Shown: one piece after another, positions 15,239 through 24,381 of the stretch
Numbering within the stretch: the first letter of the stretch is position 1
Layout of the letters: each line of letters opens with the position of its first letter
DNA from: Motilimonas cestriensis
Lineage (GTDB): Bacteria; Pseudomonadota; Gammaproteobacteria; Enterobacterales; CBDFNC01
Assembly (NCBI RefSeq): GCF_021295315.1
Contig: NZ_JAIMJA010000019.1
Span: 1 to 64,000 of the forward strand
DNA length: 64,000 nt
Direction: 5' to 3'
Made by a program: the position numbers and the translations under genes
Notes under the pieces: model-generated
Databases searched by the model: none
Seen by the model: the letters and a program-made list of their open reading frames with translations, nothing else
Told to the model about the DNA's origin: nothing

Positions 15239-16165
15239 ATGTTTGTAATGCTGAGTATGCTTAAAATGGATTTAAATGGGGTTGACCTTAACCTACTCAA
15301 GTTATTAGGCGCACTTTTAACTGCGCGTAGTGTCACGGTAGCAGGGCAAATGGTGGGCTTGAGCCAGCCGGCGGCGAGTCGAGGGTTGGCGCGGTTACGT
15401 CAGCTATTCAATGACCAATTATTAGTACGCAGTGCTCAAGGTTGGGAGTTAACGCCGCGCGCCGAGGCATTGTCGGGGTCAGTCGCGAGGCTGCTCGAAG
15501 ACGCAACAGCCATTGTCGCGCCAGCTACGTTTGAGCCGAGCACGGCGCAGTGTCGGTTTACGATTGGCACCGCGGATCATTTAGCCGCGCTATTGATGCC
15601 TAAGTTACTGTCTAAATTGGCCAATCATGCGCCGGGGGTTGATTTATTAATCCCTGTCATGGCGGGTAACAATATTAACTTGGTTGCAGACGGCGGCGCA
15701 GATTTTGCTATTGGCGTTTATGATGATTTACCGGCAAGATTTTATCAACGCAGGCTGTTCAATGAAGACTTTGTCTGCCTTGTTCGCCGCGATCATCCGG
15801 TACTGGCTAAGCCCTTTACCTTGGCGCAATTTGCTTCATTGTCACATATCTCAGTGAGTATCACGGGGATGGGCAATAGTGCAGTCGATGAAGCCCTAGC
15901 TAAGCAGGGCCTGAAACGAAGAGTAGCGGTGCGGTTGCCGCACTTTTTAGCAGCGCCCATGTTAGTGGCTGAAACGGACATGGTGTTAACACTACCAAGA
16001 CGGTTAGCGCAGCAAATTGCCAGTATGCTCCCTGTTGCAGTGCTGGCGCACCCTCTCAACATTGACTCTTTTACTCCTTCAATTATCTGGCATGGCAGGC
16101 AACACGACAATCCTGCGCATATTTGGCTACGAAACTTAATGGTAGAAATAGCCGAAGAGTTGTAA
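15239..16165 (+). CDS. LysR-family transcriptional regulator
   Basis: Up to 308 residues; several in-frame ATGs near the start (15239, 15248, 15257, 15266) and no clear Shine-Dalgarno site leave the exact start open. The winged helix-turn-helix covers about residues 10-70 (VAGQMVGLSQPAASRGLARLRQ as the reading helix), and the rest is the effector-binding domain. Divergent from the NmrA-like reductase, which is its likely target. Confidence 0.9.
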   Translation: MFVMLSMLKMDLNGVDLNLLKLLGALLTARSVTVAGQMVGLSQPAASRGLARLRQLFNDQLLVRSAQGWELTPRAEALSGSVARLLEDATAIVAPATFEPSTAQCRFTIGTADHLAALLMPKLLSKLANHAPGVDLLIPVMAGNNINLVADGGADFAIGVYDDLPARFYQRRLFNEDFVCLVRRDHPVLAKPFTLAQFASLSHISVSITGMGNSAVDEALAKQGLKRRVAVRLPHFLAAPMLVAETDMVLTLPRRLAQQIASMLPVAVLAHPLNIDSFTPSIIWHGRQHDNPAHIWLRNLMVEIAEEL

Positions 16166-16247
16166 TGAGGGTGAGAGTTGATTTTTTTCCTTAATAAAAA
16201 CGGGCAATGTATTTCTTTTAGCTAGTCTGTAACGAACGGAGAGCGCC

Positions 16248-16757
16248 ATGTCACCCATCCCGCAATCTAAAGATGAACTACTGTTTGCCATTAACGTTAC
16301 CTTTACCAAGTTGATGCAAGATTATCGTGCTATTCCCACTAGCATTGCCCGCGAGCGCGGCGTGGAAGGCAATATTAAAGGTACGCAAATCAGTGTTTGC
16401 GACACAGTGGCTTACCTAATTGGTTGGGGCCAGTTAGTGTTGAAATGGCAGCGTTTGAAGTCGCAAGGGCTACCCGTTGATTTTCCGGAAACGGGTTATA
16501 AATGGAACCAGCTTGGCTTATTAGCAGAGCATTTTCATCAAGAATACCGCGATTGGCAGTACGATGATTTACTCAATCAGCTTGAATCCACAGTGGCTGA
16601 TGTCGTTGACTTGATTTCAAGCTTAAATAATACCGAGCTTTATGAAAAACCTTGGTATAACCAATGGACATTGGGTCGGATGATCCAATTCAATACCTCA
16701 TCACCAATGAAAAACATACGCACTAAGGTAAGGCGTTTTAATAAAGCGAAACAGTGA
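16248..16757 (+). CDS. ClbS/DfsB-family four-helix-bundle protein (DUF1706)
   Basis: 169 residues of DinB-like fold; the segments SVCDTVAYLIGWGQLVLKW and WTLGRMIQFNTSSPMKNIRTK are the conserved blocks of this family. ClbS protects colibactin producers by hydrolysing the cyclopropane warhead; most relatives have unknown substrates. No colibactin-like cluster is present here. It stands alone after the LysR gene. Confidence 0.8.
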   Translation: MSPIPQSKDELLFAINVTFTKLMQDYRAIPTSIARERGVEGNIKGTQISVCDTVAYLIGWGQLVLKWQRLKSQGLPVDFPETGYKWNQLGLLAEHFHQEYRDWQYDDLLNQLESTVADVVDLISSLNNTELYEKPWYNQWTLGRMIQFNTSSPMKNIRTKVRRFNKAKQ

Positions 16758-17010
16758 CCTCTCTAGTCAAAAGCAATTGCCTGTGCCAGCTGAGCGTACT
16801 TGTACGATAAGCTCTCGCTGACTATGCCTACTGGGGCTCGCCCACCCTTAGCTGGCGACGGATACTTTTTATGGCTTAACCCTCTATTCCAAACTAGTCG
16901 TTCAGTGGCCAGCCTATAACACTGAGATTTGCTTTTACGTTCGTTTAGCTTGTAGGTGAATACTTTTGCTTATTAGATAATGACTGCCATACTTGCGTAA
17001 GAGGTGGTCT
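16758..17010. other. Intergenic stretch without recognisable feature
   Basis: About 250 bases between the ClbS-like gene and the solute-binding-protein gene. An imperfect dyad around 16792-16822 (GAGCGTACTTGTACG...GCTCTCGCTGAC) is the only structure noticed. Confidence 0.3.
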
Positions 17011-17766
17011 ATGAAACCGAATTGTCGTTATTATTTGTTGTTTATACTGATCATTAGCAGCGGCCACTCTTACTCAGAAACGGTAAAAATAGGCTATTTT
17101 ATTCTTCCCCCGCATATGGACGTCGGTTCCAAAGGTGAGGCGCAAGGCGCTTCAGTAAGCTATGTCGACGTAATATTTAAGCAAATGGGCTACGATGTCG
17201 AATGGGTAGGCCCGATGCCATATATGCGTTTGATGAATAAAATCGAAAAGGGTGAAATTGATGTTCTGCCCTTGATGCAAGAGTCTGAAAAGGAACCCCA
17301 TTTTTATTTCCCTGACCATCCTTACTACCGCCCTCAGTCAGTGTTTATTATGAAAAAATCTCACCCTTTAGCCGAGATACGGTCTGTTGACGATATTCGA
17401 AACCTAAAAATTGGCTTTATCGCGGGCGTTGAGCCGTCACCGTTTATCCAAGCTCACCTGCAAGAGCTATCGATAGAGTACTTGCCACAACAAAACTGGC
17501 TTGAACTGAATTTGATGAAGTTACAACGGAGCCGAATTGACGCAATTTATGACTTAAATCAGATTTCAGCGTTATTACAAGCCAGAAAAATGGGTATGGA
17601 GGACGATTTAAAAATATTGAGCTTGCCTGAGCCTGTTGGTGAAATGTTTATCGGAATTTCAAAGAAATCTGCTTTAAGTAAAAGGATAATCAAAGATTAC
17701 AACCGCTTACATGACAACTTCAAGGTTGAGTATGAAGATCTTTTGGCAGATGAGCTGCATCGATAA
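17011..17766 (+). CDS. Periplasmic solute-binding protein, family 3 (SBP_bac_3-like)
   Basis: About 251 residues from the ATG at 17011, with AAGAGGTGG before it; a TTG at 16993 is in frame but less likely. The signal peptide (to about residue 22, ...SSGHSYSE) precedes VKIGYFILPPHMD and a two-lobed domain with ADPIDVLP-like (GEIDVLPLMQES) and GFIAGVEPSP blocks. Such lone binding proteins occur widely in this order, often without transporter partners. No permease or ATPase genes follow; an IS30 element lies 22 bases downstream. Confidence 0.8.
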   Translation: MKPNCRYYLLFILIISSGHSYSETVKIGYFILPPHMDVGSKGEAQGASVSYVDVIFKQMGYDVEWVGPMPYMRLMNKIEKGEIDVLPLMQESEKEPHFYFPDHPYYRPQSVFIMKKSHPLAEIRSVDDIRNLKIGFIAGVEPSPFIQAHLQELSIEYLPQQNWLELNLMKLQRSRIDAIYDLNQISALLQARKMGMEDDLKILSLPEPVGEMFIGISKKSALSKRIIKDYNRLHDNFKVEYEDLLADELHR

Positions 17767-17788
17767 TGATTCATTTAGGTTTAAAAAG

Positions 17789-18877
17789 CCCGATTTCAGA
17801 TAATAAGTGCGACATTCATGGAAAGGCGTAGAAGAGGAAGCCAACTGCTGAAAGTGGTACGCTCTTCTCGCCAAAGAAACAAGCAGTACTACCATGAATT
17901 ATCAGCAGTTGACCGAAGACAGAAGATACCAGATTTCTGCTCTTTTGGAACGGGGTGTTTCGGTTTCTGAAATAGCTAAAGCTGTTCAGTGCCATCGCTC
18001 TACGGTGTATCGAGAGCTTAAACGAGGATGCAACAATAATCGCTATTGTCCAAGTGAGGCCCACGCGTTATCTATCAAAAAGCGTACTTGCGCACGTAAA
18101 TACCGTATACCACAAGAACGCGTTGATTTTATCCGTCTTCTTTTAGAAGCAGATTGGAGTCCAGAGCAGATTGCCAATGTATTAACGAATGTAGGTGCAG
18201 CCGTTAGTCATGAGTGGATTTACCGTTTTGTCGCTCAGGACAAGCGCTTGGGCGGTAAGTTATATCGTCATTTGAGGCAAGGCCACAAGCGGTATCGTCG
18301 TGGTAAAAAAGAGAAAGCGCCAGCAATAAAGAATGCTGTTTCGATTGATGACAGGCCGAGTATCGTTGACAGTAAAGAGCGGTTTGGTGACTGGGAAATC
18401 GACACGGTGTTAGGCAAGCATGGCATCGGGGCTATGGTGACGATTTTAGAGCGTAAAACCCGGTTTTACTTGGTAAAGAAAGTGCCATCTAAGTCAGCAG
18501 ATGATGTAACCAAAGCAACCATTGAGCTACTCATGCCTCATAAAAAACATGTCCATACTATCACTGCAGATAACGGGCGAGAGTTTGCAGCTCATGAAAC
18601 CATCGCAAAAGCGTTAGAAGCTGATGTGTACTTTGCTCACCCTTATAGTTCTTGGGAGCGTGGCGCTAACGAGAATGCGAACGGGCTTTTAAGGCAGTAT
18701 GTAAAGAAAGGAACCGACTTAACAACAGTGACGGACATCGATATCGAGTTCGCTTTATCGCGGATAAATTATCGACCAAGAAAATGTTTAGGCTTCAAGC
18801 AGCCAGCCGTTGTATTTGAAGCAATGGCCTTTGCTGCTTGATATTGGAGAATATCGCACTTCGCAGTTGAATTCGGG
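17789..18877 (+). mobile_element. Complete IS30-family insertion sequence
   Basis: 1089 bp bounded by 29-bp imperfect inverted repeats, 17789-17817 and 18849-18877, whose outer ends read CCCGA-TTCA and whose inner ends read AAGTGCGA-ATTC. An AG dinucleotide on each side (17787-17788 and 18878-18879) may be a 2-bp target duplication. The transposase is intact. It landed in an intergenic spot without breaking a visible gene. Confidence 0.9.
17894..18841 (+). CDS. IS30-family transposase
   Basis: 315 residues. N-terminal helix-turn-helix (LTEDRRYQISALLERGVSVS ... CHRSTVYRELKR), then an RNase H-like catalytic core with the DDE residues in FGDWEIDTVLG, TADNGREF and ERGANENANGLLRQ. It fills the 17789-18877 element and appears functional. 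Confidence 0.95.
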   Translation: MNYQQLTEDRRYQISALLERGVSVSEIAKAVQCHRSTVYRELKRGCNNNRYCPSEAHALSIKKRTCARKYRIPQERVDFIRLLLEADWSPEQIANVLTNVGAAVSHEWIYRFVAQDKRLGGKLYRHLRQGHKRYRRGKKEKAPAIKNAVSIDDRPSIVDSKERFGDWEIDTVLGKHGIGAMVTILERKTRFYLVKKVPSKSADDVTKATIELLMPHKKHVHTITADNGREFAAHETIAKALEADVYFAHPYSSWERGANENANGLLRQYVKKGTDLTTVTDIDIEFALSRINYRPRKCLGFKQPAVVFEAMAFAA

Positions 18878-19084
18878 AGTAACTTCTTATTAATTATAAT
18901 GGCTTGTTTGTTGTTCCCCTAAGTTACTCAAACAAGCATAACCTACCGAGCAAGGGCCTACTTAATTCCTGGAGTTTCGAACCTTGAAAAGTGAGACAGG
19001 CTCTTTTGTCTTTTACAAATAGGCCCATTTAGGTCATTTTTCTCCTTATCTTTAGAAAATATTGACTATTTTCCACTGTCTACC
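18878..19084. other. Intergenic stretch with one hairpin
   Basis: A dyad GCTTGTTTG ... CAAACAAGC (18902-18910 and 18929-18937) lies just after the IS30 right end. It may be the displaced terminator of the solute-binding-protein gene, though no T-run follows. GTGAGACAGGCTCTTTTGTC at about 18991-19010 is another weak dyad. Confidence 0.35.
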
Positions 19085-19142
19085 TTGCAATACACAGTTC
19101 CTGTTATTATGATGTGTTTGTTGTACTGTGTAATGCACAGTA
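19085..19142 (+). promoter_or_regulatory. padR promoter and operator
   Basis: A sigma-70-like promoter is visible: TTGCAA (19085-19090), 17-bp spacer, TATGAT (19108-19113). Just downstream, TACTGTG-TAATG-CACAGTA (19124-19142) is a perfect palindrome with 7-bp arms placed at the expected transcription start region; ACACAGT recurs in the promoter spacer. PadR-type repressors bind such sites in front of their own genes, so autorepression is likely. Confidence 0.7.
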
Positions 19143-19159
19143 GCTAATGGAGAAGCAAA

Positions 19160-19480
19160 GTGAAAACACAGTTAAAAAAAGGTGCGCTTGAGATGTGCGT
19201 GCTGGCTGTATTAGCGCGTGGCGATAGTTATGCCTATGAAATAGTTAACACCCTTGCTCATTCAATGGCGATGAGTGAAGGAACTATCTATCCCTTAATG
19301 CGGCGACTACAGGCTCAAAAGTGGGTAACAACCTATCAGGTTGAATCTGTGAGCGGGCCGTCGCGTAAGTATTATTGCTTAACCGAGCATGGCCGAGAGA
19401 GTTTGTTGCAAATGCAACAAGAGTGGGCAGAGTTTATTAGTGAAGTGGAACAGGTACTTAAGATCGGAGAATCAAAATGA
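19160..19480 (+). CDS. PadR-family transcriptional regulator
   Basis: 106 residues from a GTG start with GGAG upstream. Winged helix-turn-helix with the family pattern LKKGALEMCVLAVLARGDSY AYEI, MSEGTIYPLMRRL and KYYCLTEHGRE. The short form (subfamily 2-like) dimerises through the C-terminal helix. It overlaps the next gene by 4 bases (ATGA), a pairing seen widely between PadR and DUF1700 membrane proteins. Confidence 0.93.
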   Translation: MKTQLKKGALEMCVLAVLARGDSYAYEIVNTLAHSMAMSEGTIYPLMRRLQAQKWVTTYQVESVSGPSRKYYCLTEHGRESLLQMQQEWAEFISEVEQVLKIGESK

Positions 19481-20469
19481 AGCAAGCTGATTTTATTGGT
19501 GAATTGAGATCGCAATTGTCAGGTATGGGTGAATTTGAGCGAAAAGAGATTCTTCTTGATTACGAAGAATATTTCCGCGATGGCAAAGCCAGTGGTCGCA
19601 GTGAAGCTGAAATAGCGAGCGCATTGGGATCGCCTAATCAAATAGCACAAGATATGCTGGAACAATACTCTGAACAGGTATTGCCAGTAACTTCTAATGC
19701 AGGCTATGTAACCAAGGAACACTCTGGACTTAGCTGGTTTAAACATGCTTGGCACCTGTGTAAACAAGCCCCTTTAATGTGGGCTTTACTCGCTGCGGTG
19801 TTTTTTGTTATTGAAATGACGACCGAATCCAGCGAATATTATTTATTATTATCATATATTAATGATGCTTTTTTCACTTATTTAGTTGTGCTTTTTGCCT
19901 TTGGTATCGAGCAAAATAAATCATTACTTAAATGTGTGTTTAATAATAGAAACCTGACCGCGCTGCCAAACATTTTTTTGGCGTTGCTGGTTTGGTTGTT
20001 GTTGATTTTTGTTATTGAATACACCGCCAGTGTCATTGGTGGGCGTGATTTTAGCCTCGCTTTTCCTGCTGCTGAATCTACTTGGCCTGAGTTGATATTT
20101 TCCATTCTGAGCGGCATTTTTTTCAGTGTCTTTGTGTTGCTTATTCCGGCTTTAATTGTAATAAATGAAATTCGACCTGTGCGAGCTTATCAAATGAGTG
20201 TTATAGCGGGACTGCAGTACTGGCGACAAATGTTAAGTGCAATTTTGATTAGCGTGGCATGGGGTCTAGCATTGGTTGTGATAGTGCTTGTGTTCTTAGC
20301 TATTAGTGCATCGATAACGGGATTAAGGTCGGAAATGGGGAAAATTCTTACTGAGGAGTTCTTTTTTACGGCATTAATTTGGTTCGCTCTGCTGCCACTT
20401 GGCATAATCAGCTATACCGCTTGGGCGGCGATTTTTCGCGATGGTTCGCTGAGTCATAAAGTGAGTTGA
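19477..20469 (+). CDS. DUF1700 (HAAS-domain) membrane protein
   Basis: 330 residues. The N-terminal 65 residues form the HAAS/DUF1700 helical domain (FIGELRSQLSGMGEFERKEI, then DYEEYFRDGKASGRSEAEIA), followed by about six hydrophobic helices. Proteins of this type sit in the inner membrane and are co-expressed with PadR regulators; their role is thought to be in sensing or regulating envelope state, but is not settled. Translational coupling with the regulator gene is visible. Confidence 0.85.
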   Translation: MKQADFIGELRSQLSGMGEFERKEILLDYEEYFRDGKASGRSEAEIASALGSPNQIAQDMLEQYSEQVLPVTSNAGYVTKEHSGLSWFKHAWHLCKQAPLMWALLAAVFFVIEMTTESSEYYLLLSYINDAFFTYLVVLFAFGIEQNKSLLKCVFNNRNLTALPNIFLALLVWLLLIFVIEYTASVIGGRDFSLAFPAAESTWPELIFSILSGIFFSVFVLLIPALIVINEIRPVRAYQMSVIAGLQYWRQMLSAILISVAWGLALVVIVLVFLAISASITGLRSEMGKILTEEFFFTALIWFALLPLGIISYTAWAAIFRDGSLSHKVS

Positions 20470-20627
20470 GTGAGCATAATAAAATGTTGAATATACAAGG
20501 GATTATTTGATGTTTCTTTTCCTTGCCATAAATAAATAGCAAGTTTAAACCTTTGGCTAGACTTAATACGTAAACTAATAGTAAGTTGACTGGGATTGCC
20601 CAATAAATCACTGGCCAAAGGAACGAT

Positions 20628-21932
20628 ATGTTCAACGTAAAATTAAAAAAAGAATTAGAACAAGCAAAAGTCTCTGCGGCACATAACCAAGCTATTTTGG
20701 ATGGCATTAATAATAGCCTTGCTACCCTTTATTTCTCACTAGAAGGGCTGGTAACGGGGGCTAATGAAATTTTTCTAGGCTTAATCGGGCGTTCACTTGA
20801 GCAGTTAACAAATAAGCATCACCGTGATCTCTGTGACAAAAGCTATACTCAAGGCATTGAATATAAAAGCTTCTGGGAGCGACTGAGAAAAGGGGAAGTG
20901 ATTAAAGATACAATCCCGTTCCTTGATGCGAAAAACAAGCTAGTTTGGTTAGAGTCGACTTATTTTCCCGTTAAACAGAATGGCAAGGTTAACAAGGTGA
21001 TGAAAATTGCTGTTAACGTTAGCCAAGAAAAGTTGCAACTGGACGATCAGCAAGCTGTGTCTAACGCGTTGAATAAATCCATGGCGGTGATTGAGTTTTT
21101 ACCTGATGGCACCATTATTCAGGCGAATAATAATTTTTTAAGAGCGATAGGGTATTCAAATCAGCAAATCAAGGGCAAGCATCATCGGATGTTTTGTCCT
21201 GATGAGTTTTACAGCGAGCATCCTCAATTTTGGCAAGAACTTGGCCGGGGCGAATTCAAAGCAGGGCAGTATGAGCGTCGTGATGCCAGTGGTCGGTCGC
21301 TGTGGCTAGAAGCGTCATATAATCCTGTTTTTGATCACAACGGCCGTGTTGTTCGCGTGGTTAAATTTGCTTCTGATATTACGCAACGAGTCGAGCAAGA
21401 GCATGCGGTGCGCGAGGCCGCAGAAGTGGCTTATGTTACCTCGGTAAAAACATCCCAAATTGCCAAGCAAGCTGCCGAGGCGCTAGAGGCAACTGTCACA
21501 ACTTCGCAGTCAATCTCACAGCAGGTTGCAGAAACGTCAACGTCTATTTCTCACCTTAATGACCAATCAAAAAGCATTGAGGCGATTGTATCTACTATCA
21601 GTGATATAGCCGATCAAACGAATTTACTGGCACTGAATGCTGCCATTGAAGCGGCTCGTGCCGGTGAACAGGGCCGTGGTTTTGCCGTTGTTGCTGACGA
21701 AGTGCGCCAGCTTGCGGCGCGCACGAGTAAATCAACGGCAGAAATTGCCAACGTCGTGAAAGAGAACCGTGAACTGACAACGCAAGCAACCAAGAACATG
21801 TCGCGAGTTTCCGAGCATGCAGAAAAAGGCCGCCAGCAAATTTCAGAAGCGGCATCAGTGATGGAAGAAATTCGCAGCGGTGCTGAAAACGTTGCGCATA
21901 CGGTATCTGGATTAAACGGCGGAAATTCATAG
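20628..21932 (+). CDS. Soluble PAS-PAS methyl-accepting chemotaxis protein (BdlA/Aer-like)
   Basis: 434 residues without membrane segments. Two PAS domains in tandem (about 25-135 and 145-255; motifs [22 protein letters not shown], written here as two blocks, and [19 protein letters not shown]) precede the signalling helix bundle, whose hairpin tip is [20 protein letters not shown]. The protein therefore senses an intracellular cue such as redox or oxygen and signals to CheA. It is shorter than transmembrane receptors, and C-terminal adaptation sites are partly lacking. Confidence 0.9.
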   Translation: MFNVKLKKELEQAKVSAAHNQAILDGINNSLATLYFSLEGLVTGANEIFLGLIGRSLEQLTNKHHRDLCDKSYTQGIEYKSFWERLRKGEVIKDTIPFLDAKNKLVWLESTYFPVKQNGKVNKVMKIAVNVSQEKLQLDDQQAVSNALNKSMAVIEFLPDGTIIQANNNFLRAIGYSNQQIKGKHHRMFCPDEFYSEHPQFWQELGRGEFKAGQYERRDASGRSLWLEASYNPVFDHNGRVVRVVKFASDITQRVEQEHAVREAAEVAYVTSVKTSQIAKQAAEALEATVTTSQSISQQVAETSTSISHLNDQSKSIEAIVSTISDIADQTNLLALNAAIEAARAGEQGRGFAVVADEVRQLAARTSKSTAEIANVVKENRELTTQATKNMSRVSEHAEKGRQQISEAASVMEEIRSGAENVAHTVSGLNGGNS

Positions 21933-22243
21933 TTTTACCTCTATCTCTAAGCGCAACCTAGGCGCTCTCCGGGACAAGGGGTGAACGTATTTTATACAAT
22001 CTGTGATTGGTTATTAGACGGGTATTTACCGCATGGATGCGGCAACTAAGCCATCAACAGCTTTTGAGGGGCGATTTTACGGCGATCCGTATGATAATTA
22101 ATCATTAATGCGTTTACCCTGATTTGTTCCCCAGTAATGAATCCGCTGATTTGCACATTGCCACTTGATTAGGCCGGCCCCCGTGCTCAAGATAGTGATT
22201 CAAATAAATTCATTTTGTTACTCAAGAAAAACAGGCGGTTCAG
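21933..22243. other. Intergenic region containing dispersed repeat
   Basis: 311 bases without a gene. It contains the second copy of the about 80-bp repeat (22014-22098). The rest is AT-rich leader sequence for ytoQ-like gene expression. Confidence 0.5.
22014..22098. repeat. Dispersed about 80-bp repeat, copy 2
   Basis: Matches 9794-9875; see that entry for the shared blocks. The small hairpin CCGC-ATGGAT-GCGG differs in the loop but keeps its stem, so the fold is conserved between copies. Confidence 0.65.
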
Positions 22244-22681
22244 ATGAAGTATGTGGTTTACTTATCAGGTGAGATTCATAGTGATTGGCGCGAGCAAATT
22301 ATCCAAGGCTGCGCGCGCAAAGGGCTCGATATTCAATTTACCTCTGCCATTACCGATCACGAATCCAGTGATGCCGCGGGCGATGGCTTAGGGGCTGAAA
22401 CGTCTTCTTTTTGGCGTGACCATAAATCGGCTAAGGTAAACGCCATCCGCACCCAAACAGCGATAAAAAACTGTGACTTAGCCGTTATACGTTTTGGTGC
22501 TAAGTATAAACAATGGAATGCTGCGTTTGATGCCGGCTATTGTGCAGCACTGGGTAAGCCCTATATTACGCTACATGATGAAGATTTAATTCATGCCTTA
22601 AAAGAGGTGGATGGTGCCGCTCAATCTTGGGCAACCACTCCTGATCAAGTGATAGAACTGTTAGCGTATTTGGCCGCATAA
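22244..22681 (+). CDS. ytoQ: YtoQ-family protein
   Basis: 145 residues. The start VVYLSGEIHSDWREQI and the block DLAVIRFGAKYKQWNAAFDAGYC (given here as one motif of the family, split FGAKYKQWNAAFDAG) are typical of YtoQ, a compact Rossmann-like protein related to nucleoside 2-deoxyribosyltransferase-type folds. The biochemical role is not established. Single gene. Confidence 0.85.
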   Translation: MKYVVYLSGEIHSDWREQIIQGCARKGLDIQFTSAITDHESSDAAGDGLGAETSSFWRDHKSAKVNAIRTQTAIKNCDLAVIRFGAKYKQWNAAFDAGYCAALGKPYITLHDEDLIHALKEVDGAAQSWATTPDQVIELLAYLAA

Positions 22682-22704
22682 CCCTTGTAAATGCACTAAA
22701 CATC

Positions 22705-22786
22705 ATGGCTCTGGATTATTCCTCATTTATCTGCAGTGGTTACCAATCTGGCTGTACTGCGAGTTGATTGCGACAGCCAGAGCCAT
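22705..22786. other. Long-range inverted repeat between ytoQ and trkH
   Basis: ATGGCTCTGG (22705-22714) and CCAGAGCCAT (22777-22786) are perfect complements about 60 bases apart; an inner pair GGCTGT/ACAGCC can also form. ATTTTG follows the right arm, so the structure could end the ytoQ transcript, or be a leader structure. Confidence 0.4.
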
Positions 22787-22917
22787 CATTTTGTGACCTC
22801 AGGTTTAACTCTTCTGCGTCATCATCCCCCCGCGGGTTTAAAGCTTTGGGTATATACTTAATCATCGCTCGGGGTAGGTATCTCGATTTAGCGAAATAAC
22901 AGCGTAGGGGTCGGTTG

Positions 22918-24381
22918 GTGGCAAAACAAGCTATTGAGCTCAGCTACGCAGTCCGCTTTCATGTGGTGTTCAAATATTTTGGCCAACTTTGTCTATTGCT
23001 TGCCGCACTGACGTTGGCCCCCTTAGCGGTATCAATCTTCTTTAATGATCTGTCTATTAGCCTTAAATATGGCTTAGTGATCGCGGGCTTGGCGTTGTTG
23101 GGCGGCGCGCTGATCCAGCTTAACAGCCCCAGTAAAATTCAACCCAATGAAGGCATCGTGCTGGTTGCGATGATGTTCGTATTTACGCCGCTGGTGATGT
23201 CGTTTCCGATTATGGGCGCGGGATTAAGCTTTATTGATGCGCTCTTTGAAGCGATATCTGGCGTCACCACCACGGGGTTAAGTACACAAAGCTCATTGCT
23301 TACTGCCTCGCCCACATTTTTGTTTGCACGCGCTTGGATGCAGTGGTACGGCGGCTTAGGCATTGTGGTGTTGTCGCTGGCATTGGTCATGCAACCTGGC
23401 ATATTAGCGAAGGGATTAGCGGTTGAAGAGGTTGAACAGGATAACTTGGTCGGCAGCACACGGGCTCATGCGCGACAAATACTGATGGTATATGCTGCCT
23501 TGACCCTGCTCGGGGTCAGTGGTGCTTGGTTGGCTGGGATTGGATTTTTTAATGCCGTGCTCTACACCTTTGCTGCGGTATCTACCGGTGGGTTTGCGCC
23601 AATGGACGGTAGCTTAGCGGCATTAAGCTGGCCGCTGCAAGCTGGGATCACGCTGCTTTGTTTTGCTGGGGCTATTCCCCTCACACTCTACTATCAAGTC
23701 GTTAAGCAGAGAAAGTTAAGTGCGGTTGGTTTTTTACAGTTGTGCACGCTGATGATAGCTTGTGCGCTCGTTGCTATTGCTGTCGCTACGACAATGACGT
23801 TAACCGGCGATATGAGCTGGTCGCAAGTGCTGCAACATGCACCTTTATTGGCTATTTCGGCGCAGTCGTCGGCCGGTTTTTCGTCTATGCCTACCGAACA
23901 ATTAGATGCAGGCTCGAAGCTGATGTTGATTTTTTCAATGTTAATCGGCGGCAGTGCGGGGTCGACTGCGGGCGGCTTGAAGCTATTGCGACTATTAATC
24001 GTCATTAGCGTGTTGCGCCTAATTATTTTGCGCACCTGCCTGCCAAAACATGCGGTGGTTGAGCCTAGGTTGGCGGGGCGACGCTTAGGCAGCGATGAAA
24101 TACAAGTCGCGCTACTGCTGATGCTGCTGTTCGTTGCGGTGGTTGCACTGTCTTGGTTGCCCTTTGTGGTAATGGGTTATGACCCGCTCGACGCCCTGTT
24201 TGAAGTGGTGTCTGCCACGGGCACTGTGGGGTTATCGGTAGGGGTGAGTAGTGCGTCTTTACCACCCTTGCTTAAAGGTATTTTATGCGCCGACATGCTA
24301 CTCGGACGGCTAGAAATCATGGCCTGGCTGGTGGTGATATACCCAAGAACGTGGTTTGGTAGACGAATGGAGGATGCATGA
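22918..24381 (+). CDS. trkH: TrkH/KtrB-family potassium transporter subunit
   Basis: About 487 residues from a GTG at 22918 (AGGGG eight bases upstream; a TTG at 22915 is the alternative). Four pore loops typical of the family are visible: SGVTTTGLST, VSTGGFAPMDGS, AQSSAGFSSMP and SATGTVGLSVG, each with the selectivity-filter glycine. It forms the membrane channel for K+ uptake and overlaps the next gene, a TrkA-like gating subunit, by four bases. Confidence 0.92.
   Translation: MAKQAIELSYAVRFHVVFKYFGQLCLLLAALTLAPLAVSIFFNDLSISLKYGLVIAGLALLGGALIQLNSPSKIQPNEGIVLVAMMFVFTPLVMSFPIMGAGLSFIDALFEAISGVTTTGLSTQSSLLTASPTFLFARAWMQWYGGLGIVVLSLALVMQPGILAKGLAVEEVEQDNLVGSTRAHARQILMVYAALTLLGVSGAWLAGIGFFNAVLYTFAAVSTGGFAPMDGSLAALSWPLQAGITLLCFAGAIPLTLYYQVVKQRKLSAVGFLQLCTLMIACALVAIAVATTMTLTGDMSWSQVLQHAPLLAISAQSSAGFSSMPTEQLDAGSKLMLIFSMLIGGSAGSTAGGLKLLRLLIVISVLRLIILRTCLPKHAVVEPRLAGRRLGSDEIQVALLLMLLFVAVVALSWLPFVVMGYDPLDALFEVVSATGTVGLSVGVSSASLPPLLKGILCADMLLGRLEIMAWLVVIYPRTWFGRRMEDA

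Noticed and set aside
22705-22786. Riboswitch or ncRNA in the ytoQ-trkH gap
   Set aside because: Only a simple inverted repeat with long loop; no known riboswitch pattern recognised.
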